The notes under the pieces: model-generated
What the model was told of the DNA's origin: nothing
Databases searched by the model: none
What the model saw: the letters and a program-made list of their open reading frames with translations, nothing else
Part shown: positions 44,606 to 57,720 of the stretch, piece after piece
How the letters are laid out: every line of letters begins with the position of its first letter
Numbering within the stretch: the first letter of the stretch is position 1
Made by a program: the position numbers and the translations under genes
Assembly (NCBI GenBank): GCA_941918925.1
Contig: OW799233.1
Span: 139,998,223-140,062,222 of the forward strand
Source of the DNA: Phyto melanocephala
Taxonomy: Eukaryota; Arthropoda; Insecta; Diptera; Rhinophoridae
DNA: 64,000 bases
Direction: 5' to 3'

Positions 44606-45644
44606 TATAAAATATAAACATATTTTTTCCTTTTTAAAATACTTAAACAATCATCTAAAGTTACAATAATTACCTAAAAAATTATATTAAATTTAATTTG
44701 TAAAAAAGGAAAGATCGAATAATCAATGAAATAGTTATTGGCTTCTTTGATTGTGTAAAGAGTCTAGTGATTGTTCTGGATAAAAACTTTCTTGGAATAT
44801 ATGGTTTGTTCTAGGCAGAAACTCTCTTCGAATGTCTGGTTGAAAAGTGTATCGTATGGTTTTCTATGTCTGTTCAAAGTTGGGCATAAGACCTGAAAGC
44901 AAAAAGTATTTGAACAACGATATAAGTTGTGTGAAAGCTAAAGGTATAGCGAAATGGTAAAAATGATAAACTTAGGAGCATTATTTTATCACGGGTGCCA
45001 GTAGAACATGTCCAAAAATTATTACACATTTCTGTCATTAAAGATATATGCTCTAGCTTTCGACATAGGAATATTGCAGAATACCTGATATGCGACCTTA
45101 AGGTTAGGATTTTTTTAAGCGGATATTTTGGGCACACGAATCTTAGAAACCTGAAAATAGGGAGCAATTCTAATATATCTAAATAACTAAAAAGCCCTTG
45201 TTATTATCTTATCGAATAGCTAAGCGGTCTGAAAGGCTTTTATGACTTATATTCTCAATTCAACTCTAGTGTTGGAATACCTCAAGCGCCTTGGCGTACA
45301 CAGGAGGGTTACAATGCTTTAAGATCTAGGTCATTTAGGACATGCTGCCAATAACCATGGCTAGTGAATAAACAAATCTTGAAGCTGGTCACCCATATAA
45401 TCTTATATTTAGTGTAAACTAGAGTTTTGAGCAAACTGTTTTTTAGTTTATGTGTTTTATTTCATACTACTTCCAATCACTATATTTTAGTATCTATATA
45501 AAAAACAAAACAAAAATAACAACACATGATTATCATTAAAACAAATCAATTATCATTGAAATATTTATCTGCCGCTTTTTTAGAGTTTGTTTTTTTTTTT
45601 TTTTTTAAACAAAGTAGAATATCGAAATAAAATACAACAATGAA
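44606..45644. other. intronic sequence, faintly coding-like but unrecognised
   Basis: The stretch at 44990-45380 is less A/T-rich than its surroundings, and open frames exist on both strands (44995-45186 plus, 44874-45167 minus). No motif could be matched to a family. It may be a very old retroelement piece. Confidence 0.3.
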
Positions 45645-46299
45645 AACAAGTAAGAGCACTATATTTGTTGTGCCGAATCTTTTAAACCCAACACCAATTT
45701 TGTGTACTTTTTTTTGTTGATAACAGTAATTGCTATGGAATAATCTCTTTATACTTAAATATGTATCATTTTCTCTGTAAAACTTCAAAATGCTAGTAAA
45801 ATGTTTTCATAAATTTAGTCTTTCAATAAAAGTGGGCGTTAAAGTAGGAGTGTCAATACAGTTTCTGCTAATAAATAAAACTGAGCTATTTCAATATAGT
45901 CCCTTATTCTTCCAAAAACTTTGTGCATAGAAATATTATAAGAATTTAAGATAAACCGTTTTATTGGAAATAGGCGTTAATGTAGGCGTATCACCTAAAT
46001 TTTCTGGCACAATGACTAGAAGGATATATGTCGATATTCCGACTTAGCTTATTTTCAAAACCAAATAAACCCTGTGCATAAAAACATTCTGGCCAAATTT
46101 GAGCACCATAGCTTTTTCGGTCCGACCTCTATCGTACTTTCAAAAGACGGATAGACGGACGGACATAGCTAGATCGTCATAAACGAAACCCTGATTCAGA
46201 ATATATATATACTTTATGGGGTCTTAAATGGATATTTCGATCTGCTACAAACTGACGACAAAATGTATTACCCCCTCCATTTTTTTGGTGGCGGGTACA
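45645..46299 (-). mobile_element. DINE-1-like element, short copy lacking the mariner insert
   Basis: Starts ACAAGTAAGAGCACTATATT and ends in the CCACCAAAAAAATGG region (as GGTGGCGGGTACAA). The 286-bp array is reduced to partial units, the TCCGTCTG minisatellite is nearly absent, and the hairpin is damaged. At 45776-45792, where the long copies carry the mariner fragment, it reads straight through. Confidence 0.7.
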
Positions 46300-46825
46300 A
46301 AAAGAAACAGTAAATCGTACACAAACATCGAGTACAAAATAATTCATAAAAAAGTTTTTAAAAAATATTAAGCAGTGGCATTACTAAAGAATTGTATTAA
46401 GTGCATTTTGAAGAGAAAACAGTTTCTTATAAATGATATTTTTAATACATTTAAACATGTTTTGAAAGTTCTATTTTAGTTTTGATGTTTTATGTCATCT
46501 TTGTTTTGATTAAGCTTTATTTTATTTCAGCATTGTCGTATTTCAATTTTAATCTATTTTAGAACGTTTCGATCGTAAAGCAAAACACATGTATTTCGAA
46601 GAATGTATTTTATAATGAGAGTGTAATATACACCCACACTATTTTATATTTAAAGACTGCTTGTAAGCCATTTTTCTTATGCTTGTGCCGCTCTTTTAAT
46701 GCATACTTTTTACTGTCCCTGGTGCTTGTTTTTACAGAACGGCTGACGGACAACGTTAGCCAAGTACGTTGCTGTGCCTATCATAAATTTAATTTAAATG
46801 ACTTATTTCCCTTAATAGAAAAGAC
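46300..46825. other. AT-rich intronic sequence, nothing recognised
   Basis: No feature can be supported. Confidence 0.4.
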
Positions 46826-47074
46826 CTAAGGACACTGGCAGCTTTTGTTACCAGATACTGCAACCTTAGATATCATGTAAGTTAAATCCGTTGGCCGGTT
46901 GTAGTGACCTATCATTTTTGAATTCACTATACAATGGGATAATAGGGCTTGTAAAAAGTCTGAATACTTGGATGAGCAAAATGTCTTCATATATGTACGC
47001 CAATTACCCAGATACGAAATAGAACAGAAAAAGAACAGAGTTATATTTTTGCTAATAATTAGGGGTGATGGCAA
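46826..47074 (-). pseudogene. possible LINE RNase H tail relic
   Basis: An 82-codon minus-strand frame. Near its end it reads CIVNSKMIGHYNRPTDLTYM and then ISKVAVSGNKSCQCP, which resembles the LTGH...CRxC stretch that follows RNase H in jockey-type LINEs (compare VITGHTELRTHLARMKL then CRAC in the copy at 34 kb). The match is short, no catalytic motif is seen, and chance is possible. Confidence 0.3.
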
Positions 47075-48125
47075 TTAAAATATTTTTGTTACTTTATATA
47101 AACACAAGTAATTTTAGAAATTTCTAGGCAAACGAAATTTAATTAGCATGCATTTGATGTAAGTCAAAATCGAGCCGTTACTTTTTTAGGGACTTTATAG
47201 TTTTCTAACAATCAAAGGGAGTTTGAAGAGTTTTGAAAAATAATGAGCTTAAAAACAAATAAATATATAAGTTGTATGGTTCTTAATTCTCTAAGGGTTT
47301 TAATAGGCAAAATTGTTAAGCAATTATATTATTTAAATTTAAGGCAATGTTTGAAAGTTTGAATAAATTATAGAAGTGGTAGGCTATAAAACCCAAGTTG
47401 CCTAAAAGTGAGGCCAGGGTAATTAACACTCTAATAAGATTTTTAGTGTCTCAACTCGTGCAATAACAAGTTAAATCAAGATATTCCAAAATGTGCTTAG
47501 AATTTTAAACAACGTAACTCACTCAATTAAATATGATGGCAAATTCAAACTTATTAGCCAAATCACGTAGTGGGTGTATTTTAGGGAAAAAAATTTTCAA
47601 CACAATATTATTGTGCGAAAACGGTTGATGAAACATATTGTTTTGAAATTTTTTTTTTCGTATACTTAAGGACACGATTTTATACGTCCTACATACATCT
47701 TGGTTAAGAAAAAAATATCACTATTTCTTAACAAATAAAAAGAAGATGAAATTTGTTGATAAAATTGTATTTTTTTCGCATTTATTTGTAAGATCCCACA
47801 ATATAAAATAGTTATCATGAAGAAATTAAGCAACTAAATTGATTTTCTACAAAATAAATCAATTGACCTGAGAAAAAAGAATATTTGCTTATTTGAAATG
47901 AAACTACTGTCACCTTTCTTAAAAAGAGGGTAACAGATTGGAAAATGGAAGTAAAATTTGGAAGAGTTACAAATTAATTGATTTTTTATAGAAGCTAGTG
48001 ATGCTATTTACACTTAACTCGTATAACAAAGACAATATAGAAAAAGTTTTACTTCGAAAGTAGTAAAATATACTTAAGAGAAAGCTGCGAAACATTTAAT
48101 TTAAAATCAGAAATTTTTATTTTTA
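47075..48125. other. AT-rich intronic sequence, nothing recognised
   Basis: No feature can be supported. Confidence 0.4.
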
Positions 48126-49090
48126 ATTTCTAAGGGCCATCATATGCAATATGACCAAGCTGACGGAACCTAATCTTGAGAACGGCGACGTATAAAGTCT
48201 TTGAATCCAAGGGCCACGACAAAGTTTATCCCCACATGTAGTTAAGTCAGTTCCTTAAGGAATTTGCGTCACTACTCTATCCTCTGCTACCTTCAAGATT
48301 CGCCATATCTTCACTTAGTCTTCAAGTGATATGGCCGATAGACCTACATTTTTTTCAGCTATTTCGACACTAATTGAAGTCTCGTCAACTCTTGTACAAT
48401 TAATCTGTGCTTTATTTTAATCGTTCGCCGAGGTGTTTTTTTACTCAAAACTGTAGAGAAGTACGGATTATATGTTTCAAGGGAAAAATGTAAAATTTGT
48501 TTCTAAGTAGATTTGTGGAGATATTCACTCCTTATAGGAGGGATCCGAAAGCTTAAGGAAAATAAATATATGAATCTCTATACGAAAAGCACAAAAAACT
48601 CGATTGTTTCGATAGCGTTCGAATGCGGTAATTTGTCTCCTAGTTTGCCTTTTTTATGCGGTTTTCTGTATTCTTACATCAGCCACCTGTATAGGATATG
48701 ATGCTGTCCAAGTACGAGAAGAATTAAAGATCTGCGAGCTCGATGTCGTTTATTTTGAACTTCCGAGGTATTGGTGGTGGTGTTTAGGTGTAGGACCGTT
48801 GTCTTTCTAATGTTAAAAAAATCTAACGCAGTATTTGAGGTATTATGACCGAACAGACGTATGTCGTCAGCATTGTCGAAATCATTGGGAGGCCCATAAA
48901 TATCCCATATTCTACCTTTTCTCACATTGGTTGCCTGTAACACTAATCAAGTCGAGTTGTTGAGCAGCAGCGGGGACAGCGTACTCATGTGTTCACTCTG
49001 ATATTCCTACCTAGTAATCATTCGTGCAGCAATTTGCATATGAATCTTAGTATGTGGCTTTAGTAAGATAGATTACCTGGAATCCTTTTG
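48126..49090 (-). pseudogene. LINE reverse transcriptase relic
   Basis: The core at 48674-48943 reads, on the minus strand, ATNVRKGRIWDIYGPPNDFD and NADDIRLFGHNTSNTALDFF, followed by KTTVLHLNTTTNTSEVQ. This matches the RT catalytic-motif region of a LINE type common in flies, which normally reads WVMRKxT...LDDLDYADDICLLSH and then KTKVLxLNTTN. The Tyr of YADD is Asn here. Flanking parts on the same strand are too broken to read. This is a different LINE type from the 34-kb copy and is inactive. Confidence 0.6.
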
Positions 49091-51322
49091 ACTTCAAGCG
49101 GATACACTTTATGCGATGCCTCCCAAAATACTAATGCTATGAATAAAACAAATATTTGTATAAAAAGCTTATTCTGAGATTTTTAAAAACGAAATATTTT
49201 ACGTGTTTTTCTAAACTCGCAGAATGGGTATTATTATATTCGAAAGTTGCATGATTTATTAGAAAAAATGTAACATAAAATACGAAACTAGTCTTCAAAA
49301 TGTCGGCAAAATGAAAAATAAATCGATATTTTCCATATATTTAACTCAACATACTTTTGTCGAAACCTTTAGCTTTTTAAATTCTATAATCAAATTTTGA
49401 TTTCATTTGTGATCTGTTTGATCAATTTCTTACCTACACTGTATGGACATAAAGTATTTCCAAACGTTTTATACCGATATGTCTGTTAGATTTCGTGCTG
49501 TTCATGTCTAATCTATTATAATTTTATTTTTTATTTCGTTTTTGTTTGCTGGGCATCTTCCCCATGCACTTTATGATATTAATATATTTCTACACCTAGA
49601 AACGAGTTAGTTTGTTTAACTACATTTATTTTTATATATACATATGTATTTGTTGCAGCATGTCATATGCACATATACATAAATACATTCATACGTACCA
49701 TGTTTTGCAAATTATAAGGAAAGAAGTTTACTTGCTGTGGCAAGTTTTTTTTTTAATTTTTGTAACTTTTCATTGATATTTAGATAGAACTACGTTTCTT
49801 GTATTCTACATTTTAACCATGACATTAGTTTTTGAAATTATATATACATACATATGTTATTTATAAAAAAAGAAAAAGAAGAAAAGGATGTAAAAAAGTA
49901 ATTTCTAATCAGTGCCGAGTTGTTTATAAAATAAAGGAAAAAAAATAGACAAATATTTTAAAGCCTATTTTTATATGAATTTGAAATGTCATTGCCATAG
50001 ACTTACATATATAAAGTATTTTTGCAAGTCAATTAGGTAAACAAATTTTGCGATTTAACGAACGAAGGTATGGCTTTTTTTTTTAATTATTATAATGTTT
50101 TGACATCGACATTCTTTAAGAATTACTTTTTTGTTTTTAATCTAGTAGGCTCTAATATATGTACATACATACGTAATAACCAAGCGTCCTTGCTGTTTAA
50201 ACTGTGCACTTTCGTACTCTTAAAAATACGATATTAAAATTTGTGTAGGGGTTATTGGAGCGTTTGTTGAATTAGTTGCATTTTAACCAATATCAGCGAA
50301 ACAAAAAATGTTCTATTTCGCTGTAACTCCTACACATAAAACAAGCATTTTCGCACTATTTAAGACTTTGACACTAGCAATAGCTTTGAGTTCATGCAAC
50401 CTAACAGGCTGAGGCACGGCTTGAAAAAACAAACATTTTCAGTACCTTATATGCGGGCATTAAAAGAAAGGTTGGATGATTTCTACACAGATTTAAACAT
50501 AAATTGTTGATTGCATTATATGCTGAAAGAAAACTTTGTTTTGTTGTTTGCAAAATCAGAAATTATAACATTATTCAATAAAACCAACGAAGGGCCTAAG
50601 CATATAGATAGAATATAAGGTGCATAATAAGGCAAAACAAATCGTTGTAACTTTTTTCTTAATTTATTTATATAACAGCATGATCATCCTTTATTATAGG
50701 TCATGAAATTAAGAACTAAACACTAGTCTATTGATCGTCGTAGAAAAAGCAATGATTTGTGTGAGGAAGAAATAAAGTAACGTATTTAAATTACAAAAAA
50801 AATTAACGACGGTATCCACAATATTATTTTAAACAAAAAGGTCTTAAAACTTACATTCACTATATCCAGTTAACAAACAAAGAACAAAAGTGGTAATTTT
50901 CTAGTAACTAGTAGGAACTCGCAGCTACTTATGAAGCATAGGCAAATTTTCAAGGCTTGTACCAGCTATCCAAATCCAATTCGCAATGAATATTTGATTA
51001 ATCGTTCCAAAAATCTGCATTTATTTTGTTCTTTTGTCATTATTATTTACTTTTTTCCCGCTTTGTTTTATTTTATAAATAAGAGCAACTTCAAGATAAT
51101 TTAATTACAATGACAAAAAGTGTGAAGAAAAATTAAAAAAAAAAAATATTGAGGAATAAGAATTTTTTTACATAGTAGGCAAATTTTATTTAAAGTAGAT
51201 TTCAAATATTAGTTTGTTGATAGTTTGAAAAATTAAAAAAAAGGAATCGATGAAAAATTTTTGATCAAGTGCGATGGTGAATAAGAAGAAATTAAAGTAA
51301 ATAAAAACTAGTGCCTGTAAAA
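49091..51322. other. Rox8 intron, unique-looking AT-rich sequence
   Basis: About 2.2 kb with homopolymer runs and short CATA repeats. No exon, RNA gene or repeat family was recognised. Confidence 0.45.
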
Positions 51323-51478
51323 AACAAGTAAGAGCACTATATTCGGCTGTGCCGAATCTTTTATACCCACCACCAATTTTGTGTACATTTAAAGCACAAT
51401 ATTTATTATTTTGTTAATCGCTATGGAATAATCTCATTATAATAAAATATGTACCACTTTCTTTGTATAGGGTGGTTA

Positions 51479-52088
51479 AATTTTAAGGGCCCATGTTGAA
51501 GGTGAACTACAGCTAGTCTTTAAATTTGTTTTCTGCATTTCACTTGACATTTCGCAATCTCAAACTTACTCAATTTGATCCGTGGAAAGATACGCAAATG
51601 AGCAACGCTTTAAAGTTATTCAGGTTTTTTATAAAAATGGGCGTTCAAATCAAAATGCATTTTGTGCACTTTGTAATTCTTTTGATTAACATAATCGTTC
51701 AAATTCGTCCACAATCGGGAGAATTGTAAAAAATATTTAAATTTCTGGAAAACAGGTCTGTATAAAATGTTAGAAAATCTGTGAATGCCTTCTTAGTGCG
51801 TTGAATGGGAACCACTGGTGGTTTTTGCGATAGTGTGGCAAAAGAGCAGTCAACCTCGACTCATCATCATGCCAAACAATTGAGCATCAACATTGTCATT
51901 GAAAATTTGGACCATCAGATAGAGGAGTGGTACCAAGGATTGGGGGGGGGGGTAATTTTGTCGATATTTTGTTAAATACATAATTGAACTTTACAAATAT
52001 CATCATTACAAAAAGAAATGATAATAGTTTCCTAAATAATTTGTGTTTTATTTTAATTCATCATCGTTCCTTAAAATTTGACCACCCT
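51479..52088 (+). mobile_element. deleted mariner-like element nested in copy B
   Basis: AGGGTGGTTAAATTTTAAGG at left, ending ACCACCCT at right. Transposase N-terminus pieces in several frames include ERYANEQRFKVIQVFYKNGR and VAKEQSTSTHHHAKQLSI. An 11-G run marks the deletion point. Same insertion site as in copies A and C. Confidence 0.7.
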
Positions 52089-53336
52089 TTATAATTTCGA
52101 TATGCTACTAAAATGCTTTTGTAAATGTAGTCTTTTAGTAAAAGTGGGCGTTAAAGTAGGAGTGTCAATAAAGTTTCTGCTTATAAATACAACTTAGATA
52201 TTTCAATATAGTCCTTTATTTTCCCAAAAACATTGTCAATAGAGAAATTACATGAATTTAAGATAAACCGTTATATGGGAGGTAGGCGTTAAAGTGGGCG
52301 TGTCACCTAAACTTTTTGGCACAACAATTACATTGATTAGAAGGATATTTGTAGCAAATTTGATCATCATGCCTTTAATTTTGGCGGTTTTATGAGCTTT
52401 TAAATTTCATTAACGGTAGATAACGTGAAAAGTGGGCGTTATAGTAGGCGTGTCAAAGTTATTTTTGCGAATGAGCACAACTTAGATGTTTCAATATAGC
52501 CCTTTATTATTCCAAAATCTTTATTAATAGAGAAATTATATGAATTTTAGTTAAAACGTTATATGGGAGGTGGGCGTAAAAGTGGGCGTGGCACCTAAAT
52601 GTTCTGGCACAGTAATGATATTGCCTAGGGGGATATACGTAGCAAATTTGATCATCATACCTCTAATTTTGGCGGTTTTATGAGCTTTAAATTTCATTAA
52701 CGGGAGATAACGTGAAAAGTGGGCGTTATAGTAGGCGTGTCAAAGTTATTTTTGCGAATGAGCACAACTTAGGTGTTTCAATATAGCCCTTTATTATTCC
52801 AAAATCTTTATTAGTAGAGAAATTATATGAATTTTAGTTAAAACGTTATATGGGAGGTGGGCGTAAAAGTGGGCGTGGCACATTGATTTTCCGTTACAAA
52901 AAAGCCACTCACCAAAAAGCAGAGTGTGCAAAATTTCAGAGTCGTACATCCAATTTTGTTGCTTTTATGACGTTTTTGTTTTTAAATATACCGAAAAATA
53001 CACTGTGCGGTATAAATTTTCGTACATTTTGATCGATAACTCCTCTCCTAATGCATAGATTTAAATAATTTTCGGCGAAAGATATTGTTTTTACTCAGGA
53101 AATATATATTCGAAGTTTCATGAGTCTACGTTGATGCGTTTGGACACAATTCCATTTTATTCGATGTTCGAAGGACACGGTTTTTTCGACCTACTCTTGC
53201 TTTTCGAGTTATAACTCTCTTCCTAATATTCCGATTTAGCCCATTTTCAATACCAAACAAACCTTGTCTATAAGAAAGATTCTGGCAAAATTTGAGCCCC
53301 CTAGCTTTTTCGGTGCGACCTCTATCGTGCTTTCAA

Positions 53337-53396
53337 CAGACGGACAGACGGACAGACGGACAGACGGACAGACGGACAGACGGACAGACGGACGGA
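53337..53396 (-). repeat. TCCGTCTG minisatellite in copy B
   Basis: About seven units, read as ACAGACGG on the plus strand. Equivalent to 14926-14993 and 59908-59970. Confidence 0.85.
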
Positions 53397-53536
53397 CATA
53401 GCTAGATCGTCATCAAATCAAACCCTGATTCAGAATATATATACTTTATGGGGTCTAAAATGGATATTTCGATGTGTTACAAACGGAATGACAAAATGAA
53501 TATACCCCCACCATTTTTTTGGTGGCGGGTATAAAA

Positions 53537-54148
53537 ATCGAAAAAACAAAAATTAATATTAAAATAAACAGAAATGGAAAACATAAAATGATGTTTTTAA
53601 AAACAAAATATGATTATTATTGAATAAATAATAATATCTACAATAATAATCCATTATATAAGATATATTTTAGTTTAAGAAGATCAAAAATACTTAAAAA
53701 CACTAAAAAAAAAAGAGTTTATGAAAAAGCATATTTTAGTGATGGATATAAAAATACAGGAATAGAAGGAAAAAAAAATAATTTAATAATAAATATTATG
53801 TAAATTTCTTCGATCTTTTTTTTTTGTTTTAATTTTTTCGAGCTAAAGATATTTTTTATTTGTTTGTAACTTTTAACTTAAAATTACAATTAATTTGATA
53901 TTTATATATAAATAATATTTTATTTAATTATACCTCATATATAATTAAAATAATATTAAAATTGATTTCAAATTTATCAAGCAAAATGAATGATATTTGA
54001 AAATTTTATAATTTTATAAAAATTAATTGCTAATTTGTTTGAATTTTGAGTTGTTTACATTTATTTAGATAGATAGATCGAATTAAATTACAGTAGAATC
54101 TTGAGTATATGGATAATGTTATTAATTTTGTTCTATTAAAATATAATC
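53537..54148. other. AT-rich intronic sequence, nothing recognised
   Basis: Extremely A/T-rich. No feature seen. Confidence 0.4.
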
Positions 54149-54394
54149 ATGATGGTTTTTATACCAAACAGGTGGAATAGATTTGGAGTTGTTGTCACCT
54201 ATACTCCTGCAAATGTTGAAATTAATGGAACAGAATAAAATATTCTAATCAATTGTTTAGATCCCACCATGAAGGATTGTGTAGATGATGAACCAATAAC
54301 GTTACAACCTTGGTGAAAAGTGAAAGGTATTAATCATGAATAGGTCTGTTATGCATATAGGAAAAAAATTATCTGCGGCTGCAAAAATTTTTAA
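54149..54394 (+). pseudogene. possible decayed small cysteine-rich protein
   Basis: One continuous frame of 82 codons from an ATG ATG pair to a TAA, broken by three in-frame stops (TAA near codon 31, TGA near codon 56, TAG near codon 64) but by no indel. Segments read FGVVVTYTPANVEINGTE, NILINCLDPTMKDCVDDEPI, TLQPW and VCYAYRKKIICGCKNF. Five Cys residues and the balanced codon use look like a small secreted protein, but there is no signal peptide at this start, so an upstream exon may be missing. I do not recognise the family. Three stops in 82 codons is fewer than random sequence of this composition would give, which is only mild support. Confidence 0.35.
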
Positions 54395-55034
54395 AGATTT
54401 TAGTATGAAGATTACCGATTTAAATGAAACAAACTAAATTAAATCAATGCTTACGATCATTAAACAACAACTATTTTAAAATTTCTTAACCCTTTTTTGA
54501 TTTATTTATTTTTTTTAAATTTTTTTTATAATCAAGTTGAAATAAAGATAGAAAAACAAAATTTTAGCTTTTTCTAATAACTTTAAGTGACAGCAATATT
54601 TTACTTGATATAAAGCCATATTAAATAATACCTAAATATATATTAAATAAATCCAGATTAGATACAACTTTTTTATTATATTTTTTATTTAAAAGTTCAC
54701 TGGTTTCGAGATCCTTAACGACTTTTAAATGGTACATAGATGTTACATACTTTTAGCAATTTTAAAATATTACTGTTTAAAGACAAATCTGTATATTAAT
54801 AAAGTTTACTAAACTTAGTAACTACAAAGTCTTAAAAACGGTGAGAGAAGGCATATTTTTTTCTGAAAACTTCAACAGATATTGGTTAAAAATCATGTAG
54901 AACGAGATGGTACATTTAAAGAGACATTGAAAGTTGAAAAATCAAAACATATATTTCCTTTTATTAAATCAATAGCGATATACAAATAATCTTTGACTTT
55001 TTAGCATTGGCAGCTTATCATACAATATTTTCTT
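54395..55034. other. AT-rich intronic sequence, nothing recognised
   Basis: No feature can be supported. Confidence 0.4.
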
Positions 55035-55920
55035 TTTGTACCCACCACCAAAAAAATTCCGTTTATAACACATCGAAATATCCATTTTAGACCCCATAAA
55101 GTATATATATTCTGAATCGGGGTTTCATTTTATGCAAATCTAGATATGTCCGTCCATCTGTCCGTGTGTTGAAAGCACGATAGAGCTCGGACCGAAAAAG
55201 CTAGAGGGCTCATATTGCCAGCATATTTCTTATACACAAGGTTTGTTTGTTACTGAAAATGGGCTAAGTCGGAATATTAGGAAGTGAGTGATAGCTTGTA
55301 ATGCCAGAATAGGTCGAAAAAACCGTGTCCTTCTAACATTGAATAAAATGGAATGTCCAATGCATTAACGTAGAGCCATGAAATTTCGAATATATATTTC
55401 CCGAGTAAAAGCAATATTTTCCTTCGAAAATTTCCAAAATCTATGCATTGAGAAAGGAATTATAGATCAAAATTTACGAAAATTTATACCGCACAGTGTA
55501 TTTTTCGGTATATTTAAAATTTAAAATTCATAAAACTGACGAAATTAGCTGTACGATTCTTAAATTTTGCAGCCATTGCTCTTTGGTCAAAGACTTTGTT
55601 ATAGCGAAAAATTAATGTGCCACGCCCACCTCTCATATAACCCTTTATCTCAAAGTCATATAATTTCTCTATGAATAAAGATTTTGAAAGAATAGAAAAC
55701 TAAATTGAAAATATTTAAATTTTATTTATTAGCAGAAACTTTATTGACACGCCTACTTTAATGTTCACTTTCATTGAACATTTTACTAGCATATCGAAGT
55801 TATACGAAGAAAAAAATACATATTTTAGAATAATGATATTATTCCATATGAATTGCTGTTAATAACCAAAATTTAAATTCTTTGCTATAAAAGTACATCG
55901 TCACAGCCGAATATAGTGCT
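55035..55920 (+). mobile_element. DINE-1-like element, short copy, diverged
   Basis: Starts TTGTACCCACCACC and carries GACCCCATAAAGTATATATA, ATATGTCCGTCCATCTGTCC, CGATAGAGCTCGGACCGAAA, one GCCACGCCCACC unit and, at the far end, CACAGCCGAATATAGTGCTC. It has a single array unit and no mariner fragment: the site around 55791-55815 reads straight through. It is older and shorter than copies B and C. Confidence 0.7.
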
Positions 55921-57720
55921 CAGAATTCAGCTTCATTAGATTTTTATTACACTAAGCATCTAAGTTCTATTGTAGGAGAATATGATGGGCGTGATAATTA
56001 TTACTTAAGAATATTTTAATGTCATCATAACGAGTATTTTGGAATTGCTTAAAAAATCATAAAATCTTTAAATTATTCCTTAAATTTTTGGTAATAATAT
56101 TATTTTCGATAACGCTTAATTCTCTTTTCCTATATAAATTACTTTAACAACTTTTACTACATAAAATTTTCCCCCATAAATAACTAACTGTTTAACTACA
56201 AATTGAAAAAATAAAAATAAATAAATAAATAAAAATTGAAACAACAAATTCTATAATAAAATATTCTTCAAACACATAGAAAATATCCTGCCAAACAATA
56301 AGAATCATTTAAAATAAAATGTAGATCTATTTACTATTTATTTCAAGTCTGCGTATATACGTACATATATATAAGAATATATTAAGCATTTGTACATTAA
56401 GTTCTTTTTATTTATTTTCCAATAAAGCCATTACCGAGTTAAGCCTTCCTTTCAATGTAATAGAAACGACGTCACATTTTATGACCACTTTATGATCACC
56501 GAAGCATAAATGGCAGCCATTATTGTAAATCAATCGAGTTGATGTTGATTTCTCAGTAGCTGCGGTTGTTATTGTTTCCTCAGTTACAATTTCAATTTCC
56601 TATTTTCAACTTTCAGGTTCTTTTTTCAAATAAATTTTCCAAAAAGTTACGCAAAGGCGAAAAAACAGAAAATAATATTGTTGTATTGTGTTTTGTAACA
56701 ATTAAGAAATCAAATGTTGAAAGCTGCTTGTACGTAATAAATACAATAGGTAAAGTAGAGATTTTCTTAATATTTGCCATGTAAATTATATACTCTATGT
56801 ACAGCTTACAGACGCGTGCACATTTATTTATATTCAGCTAAAGATGTGTAAATACATGCGAAACAGATTTTGCTATTTTAGTTGAATTCTTGCTTTGAAA
56901 GTACATATAAATTATGTACAATTTATTATAGGTAAAAGCTAAAGAGTAAGCAACAGGCAATAAAAGTCATAGATTTGTCTAAATTTACTAAAGCATACTC
57001 ACATACTTAACTTCAAATATATAAATATAAAACCACAAGCACAGTGATTATGGTACAGAATAACAATTTGGTAATTCGTAAATACTTTAGTTCCTAACGC
57101 TGGTGTTTGATTAAACAATATTGCGAAGTCTCAATTAATTTATTTATTTATGTTTATCAATATAAAAAAAACCTACAGTTGAGCATCCATTTTTTTAACG
57201 AATACAATAATTACCCAAATAAAGAAATAAAGACAGAAACAGCAAAAGGCGTTACTATTGGAGTTGAAGAACTTTAACAGCTTCTCCTATTTACAACAAC
57301 ATTTTTAGAGTAGTCGATTTGTATATAGTACTTATTTACCTCAGCATAAATTCTTCTAAATTGATCAAAATAAATGTAAAAATATGTTCAGAACAAATGC
57401 AATATTGGAAACTATTCTTCGGCTTTGTGACGTTAGGAGTGCAATAAGTGATAAACGACTTTGTTATAACGCAAAGTTTATATAAGGATTCCATCAAAGC
57501 TTACAAAGAAACAACAGCAAAAAAAGATTTGCACAGATTTAAGTTTTTGAATATACACATCATTTACGGATTCCAAATTAGTAATCCATGTTCAAGTAAA
57601 TGTTTTTTCAATTACGTAGAAAAAAATTTTTAACATAATTTTGGAGGAGAAAACAGTCTTTATCATTTTCATGTATAAAGTATAAAATTTTCAGAAAAAT
57701 TTAAAATATTACTGTATTGC
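55921..57720. other. Rox8 intron, nothing recognised
   Basis: About 1.8 kb without a supportable gene. The open frames at 56566-56784 and 57448-57633 show no motif that I can place. Confidence 0.4.

Larger units (their letters stand above)
51323..53536 (-). mobile_element. DINE-1-like element, long copy B
   Basis: Same layout as copy A but reversed: the hairpin TTCGGCTGTGCCGAA is at its low-coordinate edge and CCACCATTTTTTTGGTGGCGG at its high edge. It has three tandem units and the nested mariner fragment. It is about 2214 bp and nearly identical to copy C. Two conceptual translations (51526-51729 and 52850-53032) match residue for residue those of copy C at 61578-61781 and 60273-60455. These frames are not genes; they only show the identity. 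Confidence 0.8.

Noticed and set aside
44874..45380. Overlapping open frames on both strands in a less A/T-rich stretch
   Set aside because: No motif matched any family on either strand, so it is described only as unrecognised sequence.
51526..53032. Open frames 51526-51729 and 52850-53032, repeated at 61578-61781 and 60273-60455, as conserved genes
   Set aside because: Their identity simply follows from the near-identical DINE-1-like copies. They lie across repeat units and in frame-shifted transposase sequence, and copy A does not keep them.
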